Shown: positions 1 to 13,242, numbered from the stretch's first letter. The stretch: 64,000 bases of DNA from Chromohalobacter canadensis (GCF_034479555.1 NZ_CP140151.1:2294001-2358000); one strand, 5' to 3'. The notes: generated from the letters alone by a model not told the origin. Program-made: numbers and translations.

Positions 1-406
1 AGGCATAATGCTCGCCCTGCAGTGCCGGGCCTTCGTCGCCGCCCTGGAAATGCTCACCGATACGCGTTGGGTCGGGGTGCGTGAGACGAATGGCATGGGG
101 ATTCATCACCACGATGAAGTCCACGTTCAGACGCTGGCGCAAGGCGTCGATTTCCCCCTGAACGTCGCTATCGGCGGCGAAATCGCGCTTTTCTCCTGCG
201 TCCTCCAGCACGTTGACGACACGCCGTCGCGACGCCACGACCTGGGCGATATCGGTGACACGGGCCGCCTGGGCGTCTTTCTGAGTGTCGCGCAGGGTGG
301 CATCGAACATCCACAATGCCACGCCCAGCGTAACGATCACCGTCGAGGCGACGAGTAGCGAGATCAGCACATTGAGACGAACTGTCGGCAAGCGGGGCAT
401 GCGCAT
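1..406 (-). CDS. Sensor histidine kinase of the CitA/DcuS type, N-terminal part only
   Basis: Seen: translating the minus strand from an ATG at 406 gives an open frame that runs off the window start, so only about 135 residues are present. It begins with a short basic stretch and one membrane helix (about residues 11-32), then an extracytoplasmic sensor domain. The segment NPHAIRLTHPDPTRIGEHF followed by GGDEGPAL is typical of the PAS-like (sCache) citrate/C4-dicarboxylate sensors of the CitA/DcuS/DpiB family. It is divergent from the 2-hydroxycarboxylate transporter at 608. Inference: it senses an external carboxylate and, with an unseen response regulator, controls that transporter. The kinase core lies outside the window. 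Confidence 0.75.
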   Translation of the reverse strand, partial: MRMPRLPTVRLNVLISLLVASTVIVTLGVALWMFDATLRDTQKDAQAARVTDIAQVVASRRRVVNVLEDAGEKRDFAADSDVQGEIDALRQRLNVDFIVVMNPHAIRLTHPDPTRIGEHFQGGDEGPALQGEHYA

Positions 407-607
407 CGGGCCATATAGGGTGATTTTCGACCTTGGTGTAATACCCAAGCGTGACGTGCTATGCCGGATACAAGGTCGTCGTTTTCAATAATTTCAAAAC
501 GCTTTAATAAGTTGGCAAAGCTTGGTTCACGGCACGTGCGGCTTATCCTCGGCGGCGTTCACGTTCTCCGCCCGCGCGGGTGGATTCCAACACATGGGAG
601 CACGCCA

Positions 608-1924
608 ATGAATACCAGTGCCGCTACACAAAGCCTGGACGATACCCAGCACGCTTCGAGCGCGCTGGGTACGTTGCGCATCTTCGGCATGCCACTGCCG
701 GTTTTCTTTATTTCTTTCGCTGTCATGGTCGTGGCCATGTTCACCGACACGCTGCCCAGCGGCATGATCGGTGCCTTGCTGGTCATGATGATACTCGGTG
801 AATTGCTGGGCTTCATCGGTGATCGCCTGCCGATCGTCAAAAGCTACCTGGGCGGTGGCGCGATCCTGGCCATCTTCGGCGCGGCCGCATTGGTCTATGT
901 GGGATGGTTGCCTACCAGTATCTCCGAGAATGTCACCCAGTTCATGAAAGGCGGGGGCTTCCTCAATTTCTATATCGCCGCTCTGATTACCGGCAGTATC
1001 CTGGGCATGGACTCCAAGGTGTTGGTCAAGGTCGGCTCGCGTTACGCGCTCCCCTTGATTTGCGCGGTGTTCTTCGCGGGGCTGTTCGCGGTGATCGTTG
1101 GCGCATTGATGGGCTTCTCGCCGCAGGACGCCCTGGTGGTCATCACGCTGCCGATTCTCGGTGGTGGCATGGGCGCGGGCGCGGTGCCCTTGAGCCAGAT
1201 CTACGAGCAGCTTCTCGGTCAGCCGGCGAGTTACTATATTTCGATTCTGGTACCGGCGCTGGCGCTGGGTAACGTCTTCGCGATCATCATCGCGGGCCTG
1301 CTCAACGGCTTGGCCAAGCGTTTTCCGAAGCTGACGGGTAACGGTCAGATGATGCCGGGTGTGGAAATCGAGGAGCGCAAGAGCACCTTCGATCTCTCCA
1401 AGCTGGGCATCGGTGTCGTCGCTGCGCTGACGTTCTTCACCGCCGGGCAGATTCTGGGTAGCTTCATCCCGCTGCACCCCTATGCGCTGATGATCATCTT
1501 GGTCGCCGTGCTCAAGATCGCCAACGTAGTGCCGGAAAGCATCAACGAGTCCGCCTCGCAGTGGTTCCAGTTCGTCGCCAAGAACTGGACCTTCGCACTG
1601 CTGTTCGGGATCGGCATTGCCTATACCGATCTCGGCCAGGTGATCGATGCCATCACGCCGACCTATGTGATGATCGTGCTCGCCGTTGTGGCCGGGGCCG
1701 CCTTCGGCGCCGGGCTGGTCGGCAAGCTGGTCGGTTTCTATCCCGTCGAGTCGGCGATTACCGCGGGGCTGTGCATGGCCAATATGGGCGGCACCGGTGA
1801 TGTCGCGGTACTCTCCGCCGCCAAGCGCATGCAGCTGATGCCTTTCGCGCAGATCTCCTCGCGGCTGGGTGGCGCCTTGATCCTGCTGATCTCCAGCATC
1901 CTCGTGCCAATGTTCTTTACTTGA
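608..1924 (+). CDS. 2-hydroxycarboxylate transporter (citrate/malate family, CitS/MaeN type)
   Basis: 438-residue inner-membrane protein with about eleven hydrophobic segments. The family's two GGxG re-entrant loop motifs are visible: GGGMGAGAVPLSQIY near residue 190 and NMGGTGDVAVLSAA near residue 395. Family knowledge: 2HCT proteins carry citrate or malate with Na+ or H+, or exchange them. ATG 608 is preferred over an in-frame upstream start at 461 because a GGGAG ribosome site lies about 8 bases before it and the extra 49 residues look like leader translation. The divergent CitA/DcuS-type sensor suggests two-component control. Substrate (citrate, malate or other) cannot be told from the sequence. 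Confidence 0.88.
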   Translation: MNTSAATQSLDDTQHASSALGTLRIFGMPLPVFFISFAVMVVAMFTDTLPSGMIGALLVMMILGELLGFIGDRLPIVKSYLGGGAILAIFGAAALVYVGWLPTSISENVTQFMKGGGFLNFYIAALITGSILGMDSKVLVKVGSRYALPLICAVFFAGLFAVIVGALMGFSPQDALVVITLPILGGGMGAGAVPLSQIYEQLLGQPASYYISILVPALALGNVFAIIIAGLLNGLAKRFPKLTGNGQMMPGVEIEERKSTFDLSKLGIGVVAALTFFTAGQILGSFIPLHPYALMIILVAVLKIANVVPESINESASQWFQFVAKNWTFALLFGIGIAYTDLGQVIDAITPTYVMIVLAVVAGAAFGAGLVGKLVGFYPVESAITAGLCMANMGGTGDVAVLSAAKRMQLMPFAQISSRLGGALILLISSILVPMFFT

Positions 1925-1960
1925 AGCGTTCTTAGCCGGATTCGGTCCGGCGAAACGATC

Positions 1961-1986
1961 AACGGCGCCCCTTGGAGGGCGCCGTT
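1961..1986 (+). terminator. Hairpin after the 2HCT gene
   Basis: Perfect 10-bp inverted repeat AACGGCGCCC / GGGCGCCGTT with a 6-base loop, 36 bases after the stop codon, followed by the T-rich but interrupted TGCGTTTG. It lies between convergent genes (2HCT and yheU) and probably ends transcription from one or both sides. Confidence 0.65.
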
Positions 1987-2018
1987 TGCGTTTGACGCGG
2001 GGTACGCCGGGAAGCGAC

Positions 2019-6405
<4,387 letters not shown>

Positions 6406-6454
6406 GGCACTCGCTACCAGGTCAAAGACTGGTTAAAAATTAATCGAAATCGGC

Positions 6455-6498
6455 AAGGCGGCGTGACGACCGCTATCTAGAAAGCCGTCCGCCGCCTT
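6455..6498. repeat. Inverted repeat AAGGCGGCG / CGCCGCCTT upstream of mnmC
   Basis: Arms at 6455-6463 and 6490-6498, perfect 9 bp, spacing 26, followed on the plus strand by TT CACAG. It lies 50-93 bases upstream of the mnmC start. It may be a weak terminator in the plus direction or part of the mnmC promoter region; nothing shows which. Confidence 0.4.
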
Positions 6499-6506
6499 TT
6501 CACAGT

Positions 6507-6556
6507 TTTATCCACACCTGGTGTGCACAAAAGATTGGCGCCCAGGTGTGGATAAA
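6507..6556. promoter_or_regulatory. 15-bp inverted repeat built from two consensus DnaA boxes
   Basis: Arms TTTATCCACACCTGG (6507-6521) and CCAGGTGTGGATAAA (6542-6556) are perfect complements with a 20-base spacer. Each arm holds the consensus DnaA box TTATCCACA (6508-6516 on plus, 6547-6555 on minus). The site lies between the yciI stop and the mnmC start, about 100 bases upstream of mnmC. It could bind a DnaA dimer and regulate mnmC-ligA-yheU, or act as a DnaA-titrating site. The hairpin lacks a T-run, so a terminator is less likely. Confidence 0.6.
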
Positions 6557-6563
6557 CGTGCGG

Positions 6564-6863
6564 TTACGGCAAGACCTTCTTGAACGGCTTGACGGTGACC
6601 TTGGCGTAGACGCCAGCGATCACGAAGGGGTCGGCGTCGGCCCACGCCTGGGCATCCTGCAAGCTGTCGAACTCGGCGATCACTACGCTGCCGGTGAAGC
6701 CGGCCTCGCCCGGGTCGTTGGCATCCACGGCGGGGCTGGGGCCGGCGAGTACCAGGCGCCCTTCGTCGCGGAGTTTCTCGAGACGCGCCAGATGATCGGG
6801 ACGCGCCGCCTTGCGGCGTTCGAGGCTGTCTTGCACATCGTCGCTAACGATCGAGTAAAGCAT
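6564..6863 (-). CDS. yciI: YciI-like small protein
   Basis: 99 residues of the YciI-like (dimeric ferredoxin-like fold) family: starts [24 protein letters not shown], then [21 protein letters not shown] and a C-terminal [20 protein letters not shown]. The conserved histidine (about residue 24) and the aspartate of DPF are present. Family members may have weak hydrolase activity, but no physiological role is established for YciI. The ATG at 6863 overlaps the last base of the yciB stop (TGATG), so the two are one transcription unit, as in many gammaproteobacteria. Confidence 0.9.
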   Translation of the reverse strand: MLYSIVSDDVQDSLERRKAARPDHLARLEKLRDEGRLVLAGPSPAVDANDPGEAGFTGSVVIAEFDSLQDAQAWADADPFVIAGVYAKVTVKPFKKVLP

Positions 6864-7432
6864 CAGACGTCATCCTTCTGGTGGTCGTTTTGATGAAGCG
6901 TATCGCGGGACATGTGACGCGCCAGGTAGAGACCCTGGCCGATCACGAACAACAGGGTCAGCCCCAGCATGCCGAACAGCTTGAAGTTGACCCAAGTGGC
7001 CTCGTCGTAGGTCTTGAAGACATACACATTGATCGCACCCAGCACAATGAAGAAGAGCGCCCAGGCGAGGTTGAGGCGGCGCCAGGTCGCGGCGGGAAGC
7101 GTGATGGCCTTGCCCATCATGCGTTCCACGAGTGTCTTGCCACCGAACAGCGGCGCGACCAGAAACGCGAAGGCGAACAGCCAATTGACCACGGTCGGCT
7201 TCCATTGGATGAATGCCGCGTTGTGAAACAGCACGGTCGCCCCGCCCATGACCACGACCAGTACCAGGGTCACCAACTGCATCTTTTCCACACGGCGGTA
7301 GCGCCACCACATGAAGGCGACCTGCAGCAGTGTGGCGGGAATCAGCACCAGGGTGGCGAGCAGAATATCGCCGCTGAAGTGATACACCGCGAAAAACAAT
7401 ACGATGGGCAGAAAATCCAAGAACATTTTCAT
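6863..7432 (-). CDS. yciB: Inner-membrane septation-associated protein YciB (IspZ/IspA family)
   Basis: 189 residues, five hydrophobic segments, starting [19 protein letters not shown], the family's highly conserved N-terminus. Also seen: [25 protein letters not shown] and the [23 protein letters not shown] signature. Known role of the family: cell-envelope and division-related membrane protein, interacting with cell elongation and division proteins in E. coli. Start ATG 7432 is chosen by family alignment; an AGGA lies upstream. Operon with yciI (one-base overlap) and divergent from rnm. Confidence 0.93.
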   Translation of the reverse strand: MKMFLDFLPIVLFFAVYHFSGDILLATLVLIPATLLQVAFMWWRYRRVEKMQLVTLVLVVVMGGATVLFHNAAFIQWKPTVVNWLFAFAFLVAPLFGGKTLVERMMGKAITLPAATWRRLNLAWALFFIVLGAINVYVFKTYDEATWVNFKLFGMLGLTLLFVIGQGLYLARHMSRDTLHQNDHQKDDV

Positions 7433-7542
7433 CGGCGAGCATCCTGTGAGGTGCCGGCGCGGCACGGGAATTGACCCAGCGCAGCGCGAGCGAGCACTAT
7501 GGCGAGCCTATTCTGACAAAGACGCCGCACCGCGTCATGCCC

Positions 7543-8436
7543 ATGAGCCAACCCTTACCGCCCCTGCCCGATACCTTCGATGCCGATCTCGGCCTCGACC
7601 TGCACATGCATTCGACCGCCTCCGATGGCGCGCTATCGCCCCAAGCGTTGACCGACGCCTGCCACGCCAAGGGCGTCACGCGATTCTCTCTGACCGATCA
7701 TGACACCGTGGCCGGTGTCGCCGAGGCCCAGCGCCATGCCGAAAGCTTGGGTATGCGTTGCCTGGCGGGGAGCGAGTTATCCACCTTGTGGCGGGGTATC
7801 GGCATTCACGTGGTGGCGTTGTTGCCCGAGGGTGCCAGTGGCGCCCTGGTGCCCGGGCTCGAGACGCAGGCGCAGGCTCGTGTAGCGAGGGCCCAGGAAA
7901 TCGCCCGACGTTTGGAAAAGATCGGCCTCGAAGACGCCCTGGCGCGTGCCCGCGAGCAGGCCGGCAGCGAGCGTCCTCTAGGGCGGCCGGACTTCGCCAA
8001 GGCTCTGGTGGCCGCGGGCCTGGTCCCGGACATGCCGACGGCCTTCAAGAAGTATCTGGGCGCCGGGAAGCCCGGTGATGTGAAGACCCATTGGCCGTAT
8101 CTCAGCGAAGTGGTCGAATGGATTCGCGACAGCCAGGGCATCGCGGTACTCGCGCATCCGCTGCGCTATCGCCTCACGCATCGCAAGCGCAGCCAACTGC
8201 TGGACAGCTTCCGCGAGGCTGGCGGGGAAGCCGCCGAATTGATCAGCGGGCATCAGAACGCCGACGTGGGGCGTGACCTGGCCCGTCAGCTCGAAGCGCG
8301 TGATCTCATGGGATCGCAGGGCAGCGATTTCCACTATCCGGGCGGGCCGCTGGCACCGGGCGTGATGAGTGCGCCGCCACGCTGTTCGGTGACACCGGTG
8401 TGGCGTCACCCCAGGCTTGCGAGATTCGCCGCGTAA
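7543..8436 (+). CDS. rnm: PHP-domain 5'-3' exoribonuclease RNase AM (YciV/TrpH)
   Basis: About 297 residues of the PHP phosphoesterase family. Metal-binding motifs seen: DLHMHSTASDG (residues about 19-29), TDHDT, an internal AHPLRY and a C-terminal QGSDFHYPG. Family knowledge: the E. coli homologue degrades short oligoribonucleotides and trims rRNA 5' ends. ATG 7543 (MSQPLPPLP) or 7537 are the likely starts; an in-frame TTG at 7471 has no better ribosome site. Divergent from yciB and followed 106 bases later by yciO, the order found in many relatives near the trp genes; no trp genes are in the window. Confidence 0.9.
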   Translation: MSQPLPPLPDTFDADLGLDLHMHSTASDGALSPQALTDACHAKGVTRFSLTDHDTVAGVAEAQRHAESLGMRCLAGSELSTLWRGIGIHVVALLPEGASGALVPGLETQAQARVARAQEIARRLEKIGLEDALARAREQAGSERPLGRPDFAKALVAAGLVPDMPTAFKKYLGAGKPGDVKTHWPYLSEVVEWIRDSQGIAVLAHPLRYRLTHRKRSQLLDSFREAGGEAAELISGHQNADVGRDLARQLEARDLMGSQGSDFHYPGGPLAPGVMSAPPRCSVTPVWRHPRLARFAA

Positions 8437-8542
8437 GGTTAATGCTGGGGACGAGGCACGTCGTGCGGCCCAGCGCCTTCGCTACTCAGCACGTTCGGTC
8501 CTCGGTTCTTCCGGTTCGTTCTTCCGGCCCAAGGAGGCAGGC

Positions 8543-9163
8543 ATGACCCAGTTCTTTCAGATTCATCCCGACAACCCGCAGAAACGGCTCATCGATCAGA
8601 CGATCTCGTTGTTGCGCGGTGGCGGCGTGATCGCTTATCCGACCGATTCGGGCTATGCGCTCGGTTGCTGCCTGGGCGAGAAGAAGGCCATCGAGAAGAT
8701 TAAGTGGCTGCGCTCGCTGGATGACAAGCATAACTTCACGCTGGTGTGTTCCGACCTGTCCGAGATCGGCACTTACGCCAAGGTCGATAACGACGTGTTC
8801 CGCCTGCTCAAGGCGCATACGCCGGGGCCGTATACCTTCATTCTCAACGCCACCAACGAGGTGCCGCGTCTGCTCTTGCATCCCAAGCGGCGCTCCATCG
8901 GGGTTCGCGTGCCGGATCATCGCATCAGCCATGCGTTGCTCGCGGCGCTGGGCGAGCCGTTGATGAGCGTGACGTTGATCCCCGTCGACGACGATCTACC
9001 AATGACCGACCCCGAGGCGATCCGCGAACGCTTTGGCGCGCACCTCGATGCCGTCATCGACGGCGGCGCCTGCCACCTGGATCCGACCACGGTGGTCGAT
9101 ATGCGCGAGATGCCGCCTACCGTCGTCCGTGAAGGGCGCGGCGACACGGCGCCGTTCCAGTAA
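8543..9163 (+). CDS. yciO: Sua5/YciO/YrdC-family protein YciO
   Basis: 206 residues. The start ATG has a strong AAGGAGG ribosome site 7 bases upstream, which rules out the longer open frame from 8417. Family motifs: GGGVIAYPTDSGYALGC (about 26-42), KHNFTLVCSDLSEIG, HTPGPYTFILNAT and the IGVRVPDH segment. The fold binds RNA and nucleotides; YciO is a paralogue of TsaC, which makes threonylcarbamoyl-AMP for tRNA t6A. Whether YciO itself makes it is less certain, so only the family is claimed. Probably co-transcribed with rnm. Confidence 0.92.
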   Translation: MTQFFQIHPDNPQKRLIDQTISLLRGGGVIAYPTDSGYALGCCLGEKKAIEKIKWLRSLDDKHNFTLVCSDLSEIGTYAKVDNDVFRLLKAHTPGPYTFILNATNEVPRLLLHPKRRSIGVRVPDHRISHALLAALGEPLMSVTLIPVDDDLPMTDPEAIRERFGAHLDAVIDGGACHLDPTTVVDMREMPPTVVREGRGDTAPFQ

Positions 9164-9187
9164 GCACGGGGGCAAGGTGGAAAGCTG

Positions 9188-9280
9188 CGGTGACAAGCCT
9201 TCGCGAGGGCGCTATGAACCCTTCCTTGGGCGCTACATTCGTCATCCATGACGAATGATCCTCGCGCCGGCTTGTCACCG
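9188..9280. repeat. Inverted repeat between convergent yciO and the K+ channel gene
   Basis: Outer arms CGGTGACAAGCC (9188-9199) and GGCTTGTCACCG (9269-9280) are perfect complements; CGCGAGG / CCTCGCG pair further in. Inside lies a second palindrome CATTCGTCAT-CC-ATGACGAATG and a direct repeat GGGCGCTA. This resembles a bounded extragenic palindrome (REP/BIME-like) and may also work as a bidirectional terminator. Confidence 0.55.
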
Positions 9281-9317
9281 GCATGGCTCTCACGAAACGA
9301 CTATGGTTTCAGTGCCT

Positions 9318-10199
9318 CTACGGGGAGGCACCATCTGCCTCGTCTCTCTGGCGGGGGTCCTGGGTGTCTTCGTCGAGCCAGGTGCCACATTTGCGGCAAT
9401 ACTTGGCGTCGCGCTCGTGCCCTTCGTGTCCGCAGCCGGGGCAGGCTTCTTCGGAGTAGCGTTCTTCATGGATCGAGCGGATCACCTCCGCCGAGAAGAC
9501 ACCCGTGGGCACGGCGATGATCGAGTACCCCAATATCATCATGCACGCCGAGATGAACTGGCCGAGCGGGGTGGTGGGAGTGATGTCGCCATAACCCACC
9601 GTGGTTAGCGTGACGATGGCCCAGTACATCGCACGCGGCATGCTGGTGAAGCCCGCCTCCGGTGGCTCGATCATGTAAATCAGGGCGCCGAAGATGGTGA
9701 TGATCAACAGCACTGTGAACAAAAACAGCATGATCTTGCGATAGCTGCGTGTAAGTGCCTGCGTCAGCATGCGGCCTTCACCGACGAATTCCATCAAGCG
9801 CAGTACTCTGAAGACGCGTAGTGCACGTAGCACACGCACCACGAGAAGCGACTGGGCGCCGGGTATCAGCAGGCTGAGCCAGGTGGGCAGGATGGAGAGT
9901 AGATCGACGATGCCATAGAAGCTCTTCAAGTAGCGTAGCGGGCGTTCCAGGCAGTAAAGCCGTACCGCCAGCTCCAATGTGAAGAGCAGCGTGAAGCCCC
10001 ACTCGAGCAGGTAGAACGCCCCACCGAAGCGGGCGTGAAGGCTCGGCACGCTGTCCACGAACACCACCGCCACGCTGAGGAGAATCAGCGTGATGAGGAC
10101 GATGTCGAAGATCTTCGCGGCCCTGGTGTCGGACTCGAAGATGATGTGGAACAGCGTCTTGCGCAGGCCCGTGTCGGCGGGTTCGAAAGGCAACGTCAA
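9318..10199 (-). CDS. Voltage-gated-type K+ channel with C-terminal zinc ribbon
   Basis: 293 residues, six membrane segments. The S4-like helix has regularly spaced arginines (RVLRALRVFRVLRLMEFV, about residues 122-140). The pore loop has the K+ selectivity filter TVGYGD near residue 200, preceded by a classical pore helix. After S6 the chain ends in a CPGC...CRKC pair of CxxC motifs (about 245-265), a small zinc ribbon, and a charged tail. Family knowledge: Kv-type channels set membrane potential and K+ flux. The ribbon is unusual and could be a regulatory or assembly element (inference). It stands downstream of, and in line with, the CYTH gene. Confidence 0.9.
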   Translation of the reverse strand: MTLPFEPADTGLRKTLFHIIFESDTRAAKIFDIVLITLILLSVAVVFVDSVPSLHARFGGAFYLLEWGFTLLFTLELAVRLYCLERPLRYLKSFYGIVDLLSILPTWLSLLIPGAQSLLVVRVLRALRVFRVLRLMEFVGEGRMLTQALTRSYRKIMLFLFTVLLIITIFGALIYMIEPPEAGFTSMPRAMYWAIVTLTTVGYGDITPTTPLGQFISACMMILGYSIIAVPTGVFSAEVIRSIHEERYSEEACPGCGHEGHERDAKYCRKCGTWLDEDTQDPRQRDEADGASP

Positions 10200-10224
10200 A
10201 GGTCGGTCTCCTGCATCGCGTCAG

Positions 10225-11073
10225 TCAGGTGGTGGCGTGGTGCCAGGCGGCGAGCCAGTCGCGGCTCATCTCGGGCGTGAGCCAGGTATCGAGACGCGCG
10301 TCGTCGGCGTCACGCAAGGCGCTCGCCAAGCGGTGAGCGGCGCTGCCGCCAAGTGCCTCCAGATGACTGCCGGCGCGGTAACGATAGTCCGCATGCCCCG
10401 TATCCTGCCAAGCATCCAGCGCCTCGAGCGCCGCGTTCCAGTGACTTTGGGCGTCTGCGGCGTTGTCGGTGAGCGTCCAGCCGTCATGCAGGGCGGCGCC
10501 GCGCTGGGCCTTGCTGGCATTGGCGGGGCGTAGTGCTACGCCGTCCGCGAGAGAGGCAGCCAATTTCCACAGGGCATCGGCACTGCCTGCCTTGAGCTCG
10601 AGCTCCAGCTCACGGATCGCGACCTGCCGCTCGCCGGCATGAATGGTGCCGATATCCAGCGCGACCTCGATCGTGGCGTCCGCCTCGATGACATCCCAGC
10701 GCTCGCGAGTGAAGTCGGTGGTGAAGCGCGGGGCGAGCTGGGCGAGATCCGCGTCGTCGATGGCCTCCGGCGCATGCTGGCGGATGCCGTCGATATCCAG
10801 TTCGTCGCCATCGATCGGCCATTCCCATTCGCCGCGTGCGTGCAGGCCACCCTGGCCGCTACCTGCCGTCTTGAGAGTCTGCAGGTAGCCGTCTGGCGTG
10901 CGGCGAATGCGCAAGGCGATACGCGCGTGCTCCAGGGCGCGCCCTGGCGTGTCGTAGTAGGTGTTGGCGAGCCACGCACGCTGCATGCGATGGTTCGCGA
11001 GTCGTGGATGCTGGCGAAGCGCATGCGGGCCGCTAGCGCCGAGGGCGAGCTTGAGTTCGATTTCCTGAGCCAT
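10225..11073 (-). CDS. CYTH-domain protein (inorganic triphosphatase YgiF-like)
   Basis: 282 residues. The CYTH signature ExExK is at the N-terminus (QEIELKLAL), followed by NTYYDTPGRALEHARIALRIRR and LQTLKTAG, typical of triphosphate-tunnel enzymes. The C-terminal ~90 residues hold histidines and arginines and may be a shortened CHAD-like part, but YgiF itself is longer (about 430). Likely acts on inorganic triphosphate or a similar ligand with Mg2+. ATG 11073 has AAGGA six bases upstream, preferred over an upstream start at 11136. Divergent from the PhoU-like/Pit operon, which hints at phosphate metabolism. Confidence 0.82.
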   Translation of the reverse strand: MAQEIELKLALGASGPHALRQHPRLANHRMQRAWLANTYYDTPGRALEHARIALRIRRTPDGYLQTLKTAGSGQGGLHARGEWEWPIDGDELDIDGIRQHAPEAIDDADLAQLAPRFTTDFTRERWDVIEADATIEVALDIGTIHAGERQVAIRELELELKAGSADALWKLAASLADGVALRPANASKAQRGAALHDGWTLTDNAADAQSHWNAALEALDAWQDTGHADYRYRAGSHLEALGGSAAHRLASALRDADDARLDTWLTPEMSRDWLAAWHHATT

Positions 11074-11177
11074 GCTGGTCCTTGAGCGTTGATGACAAGA
11101 GAATGAATTTTCCATGACGAGCAGGGGTGCAGTCACTATACTGACGCCGCCATTCCCAACGCATCGAATCTGACATT

Positions 11178-11858
11178 ATGGTGACTTCCAATCCGTTTTC
11201 GGCCTTGTTCGGGCGTTCGCCTTTCGAGCCCTTGCTTGCGCACATCGTCAAGACAAGCGAATGCGCCGAGCGACTCCTGCCGTTTTTCGATGCCACGCAG
11301 GCGGGCAACTGGGATGACGCCGCCACGCATCGAGAAGCGATCACCGAGCTCGAGCACGAGGCCGATACTCTCAAGACCGAATTGCGTCTCAACCTTCCCA
11401 ACAGCATGTTCTTGCCGGTCTCGCGTTCCGATCTGCTGGAGTTGATCAGCGTACAGGATAAGATCGCCAACAAGGCGCGCGATATTACCGGCATCATGCT
11501 GGGCCGCCAGATGCAGGTGCCGGAGTCGCTGGCACCTTCGATGCGCGCTTACCTCGAAACCGCTATCGCCACTGTGGGCCAAGCGCGCAAGGCACTCGAA
11601 GAGCTCCAGGAGCTGCTCGATTCCGGCTTTGGGCGTAACGTCGGCGATCTCATGCAGGATTTTATCCGCGAGCTTCATGATCTCGAGCATCAGGCCGACG
11701 ATCAGCAGGTGCATATTCGTCGCCAGCTCTTCGAGTTGGAGGCCGAGTTGCCGCCGGTCGATGTGATCTTCCTCTATAAGATCATCGAATGGATCGGTGA
11801 ATTGTCCGACCGCGCCGAGCGCGTCGGCAGTCGTCTCCAAATCCTCACGGCCCGCTAA
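11178..11858 (+). CDS. PhoU-like DUF47 family protein (Pit accessory regulator)
   Basis: 226 residues, almost all helical, of the TIGR00153/DUF47 family related to PhoU. Visible features: N-terminal NPFSALFGRSPFEPL, acidic helices with ELEHEADTLK and the second-repeat DLEHQADDQQ, and LEAELPPVDVIFLYKIIEWIGELSDRAERVG at the end. The E/D-rich ExxxD motifs bind metal clusters in PhoU relatives. It lies 50 bases before the Pit transporter, the usual pairing for this family, where it is thought to modulate low-affinity phosphate uptake. Confidence 0.9.
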   Translation: MVTSNPFSALFGRSPFEPLLAHIVKTSECAERLLPFFDATQAGNWDDAATHREAITELEHEADTLKTELRLNLPNSMFLPVSRSDLLELISVQDKIANKARDITGIMLGRQMQVPESLAPSMRAYLETAIATVGQARKALEELQELLDSGFGRNVGDLMQDFIRELHDLEHQADDQQVHIRRQLFELEAELPPVDVIFLYKIIEWIGELSDRAERVGSRLQILTAR

Positions 11859-11908
11859 ACGCGGGCCGTGTGATTTTCCGTCTCACGCCAGCCAGATAGA
11901 ACTTGCCT

Positions 11909-13180
11909 ATGTCCATCATTGCGCAGTACGGCGATGTCTTCATCATTCTCGCCTGCATTTTCGGTTTCTTCATGGCCTGGGGGGTAGGGGCCAACGATGT
12001 GGCCAATGCCATGGGGACCTCCGTGGGGTCCAAGGCCATTACCATTCGTCAGGCGATTCTCATCGCCGTGGTATTTGAGTTTCTCGGGGCATGGCTGGCG
12101 GGGGGCCAGGTCACCGATACCATCCGCAAAGGGATCATCGACCCCAGCTTGCTTTCCGATGACCCGCAGTTGTTGGTCTACGGCATGCTGGCCTCGTTGC
12201 TGGCGGCGGGCGTGTGGCTGTTCATCGCTTCCATGCGCGGCTGGCCAGTGTCCACCACGCACTCCATCGTCGGGGCCATTGTCGGTTTCGCGGTCGCTGG
12301 GCTTGGCGTCGACTCCGTCGGCTGGCCCAAGGTGGGGCAGATCGCGGCAAGCTGGGTGGTGTCGCCGTTATTGGCGGGGTCCATCGCCTTCGCGTTGTTC
12401 AAGTCGGTACAGTTCCTGATCTTCGAGAACCGCGACCCCTTCGCGGCCGCCAAGCGTTATGTGCCCGGTTATATTTTTCTGGTCGGCTTCATCGTGGCGA
12501 TGGTCACCCTGGTCAAGGGGCTCTCCCATGTCGGGCTGAAAATGAGCTTTGGCGATAGTCTGTTGATCGCGATCGGGATCGGCTTGGTGGTGATGGTCAT
12601 CGGCATCCTGATGGAAAATCGCGTCGATCGTGCCAAACGCAAGCGCGGCGGCTCGCCGTTCGATTTCAACAGCGTCGAGCGTGTGTTCGGTGTGCTGATG
12701 ATGTTCACCGCTTGCGCCATGGCATTCGCACACGGCTCCAACGATGTCGCCAACGCCGTGGGGCCGCTGGCGGCGGTCATCAGCGTCGTCGAATCGAACG
12801 GTGACGTCGGTGGCGCCGCCGCATTGCCGTGGTGGGTGCTAGTGCTGGGCGGCGGCGGTATCGTCGTCGGCTTGATCACCTATGGCCATAAAGTCATCGC
12901 TACGGTGGGCACGGGCATCACCGAACTGACGCCGAGTCGCGGTTTTGCGGCGACTCTGGCGGCGGCGGCGACCGTCGTGCTGGCCTCGGGGACCGGTTTG
13001 CCGGTCTCCACGACGCAGACGCTGGTCGGTGCGGTGCTCGGGGTCGGCCTGGCCCGCGGGATCACGGCGCTCAACATGCGCGTGCTGGGCACTATCGTGC
13101 TGTCTTGGGTAATCACCCTACCGGCCGGCGCGTTGCTGTCGATCATGTTCTTCTTCATGTTCAAGGGCTTCTTCGGCTAA
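11909..13180 (+). CDS. pit: Low-affinity inorganic phosphate transporter, PiT family
   Basis: 423 residues with about ten membrane helices. The two PiT signature repeats are present: GANDVANAMGTSVGSKAITIRQA near residue 28 and GSNDVANAVGPLAAV near residue 275, plus GWPVSTTHSIVGA and GLPVSTTQTLVGA, the paired PVSTT motifs. PiT proteins carry metal-phosphate with H+ (or Na+). ATG 11909 is used; a TTG two codons earlier is in frame. Forms an operon with the preceding DUF47 gene and ends at the strong terminator at 13209-13242. Confidence 0.95.
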   Translation: MSIIAQYGDVFIILACIFGFFMAWGVGANDVANAMGTSVGSKAITIRQAILIAVVFEFLGAWLAGGQVTDTIRKGIIDPSLLSDDPQLLVYGMLASLLAAGVWLFIASMRGWPVSTTHSIVGAIVGFAVAGLGVDSVGWPKVGQIAASWVVSPLLAGSIAFALFKSVQFLIFENRDPFAAAKRYVPGYIFLVGFIVAMVTLVKGLSHVGLKMSFGDSLLIAIGIGLVVMVIGILMENRVDRAKRKRGGSPFDFNSVERVFGVLMMFTACAMAFAHGSNDVANAVGPLAAVISVVESNGDVGGAAALPWWVLVLGGGGIVVGLITYGHKVIATVGTGITELTPSRGFAATLAAAATVVLASGTGLPVSTTQTLVGAVLGVGLARGITALNMRVLGTIVLSWVITLPAGALLSIMFFFMFKGFFG

Positions 13181-13208
13181 TACATCGCCGAGCATTGGAC
13201 GCGTACGC

Positions 13209-13242
13209 AAGGCGGGATCGGAGAACACCGGTCCCGCCTTTT
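13209..13242 (+). terminator. Rho-independent terminator after pit
   Basis: Stem AAGGCGGGATCGG with CCGGTCCCGCCTT (13 bp including one G-T pair), loop AGAACA, then TTTT. Placed 29 bases after the pit stop. Confidence 0.9.
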
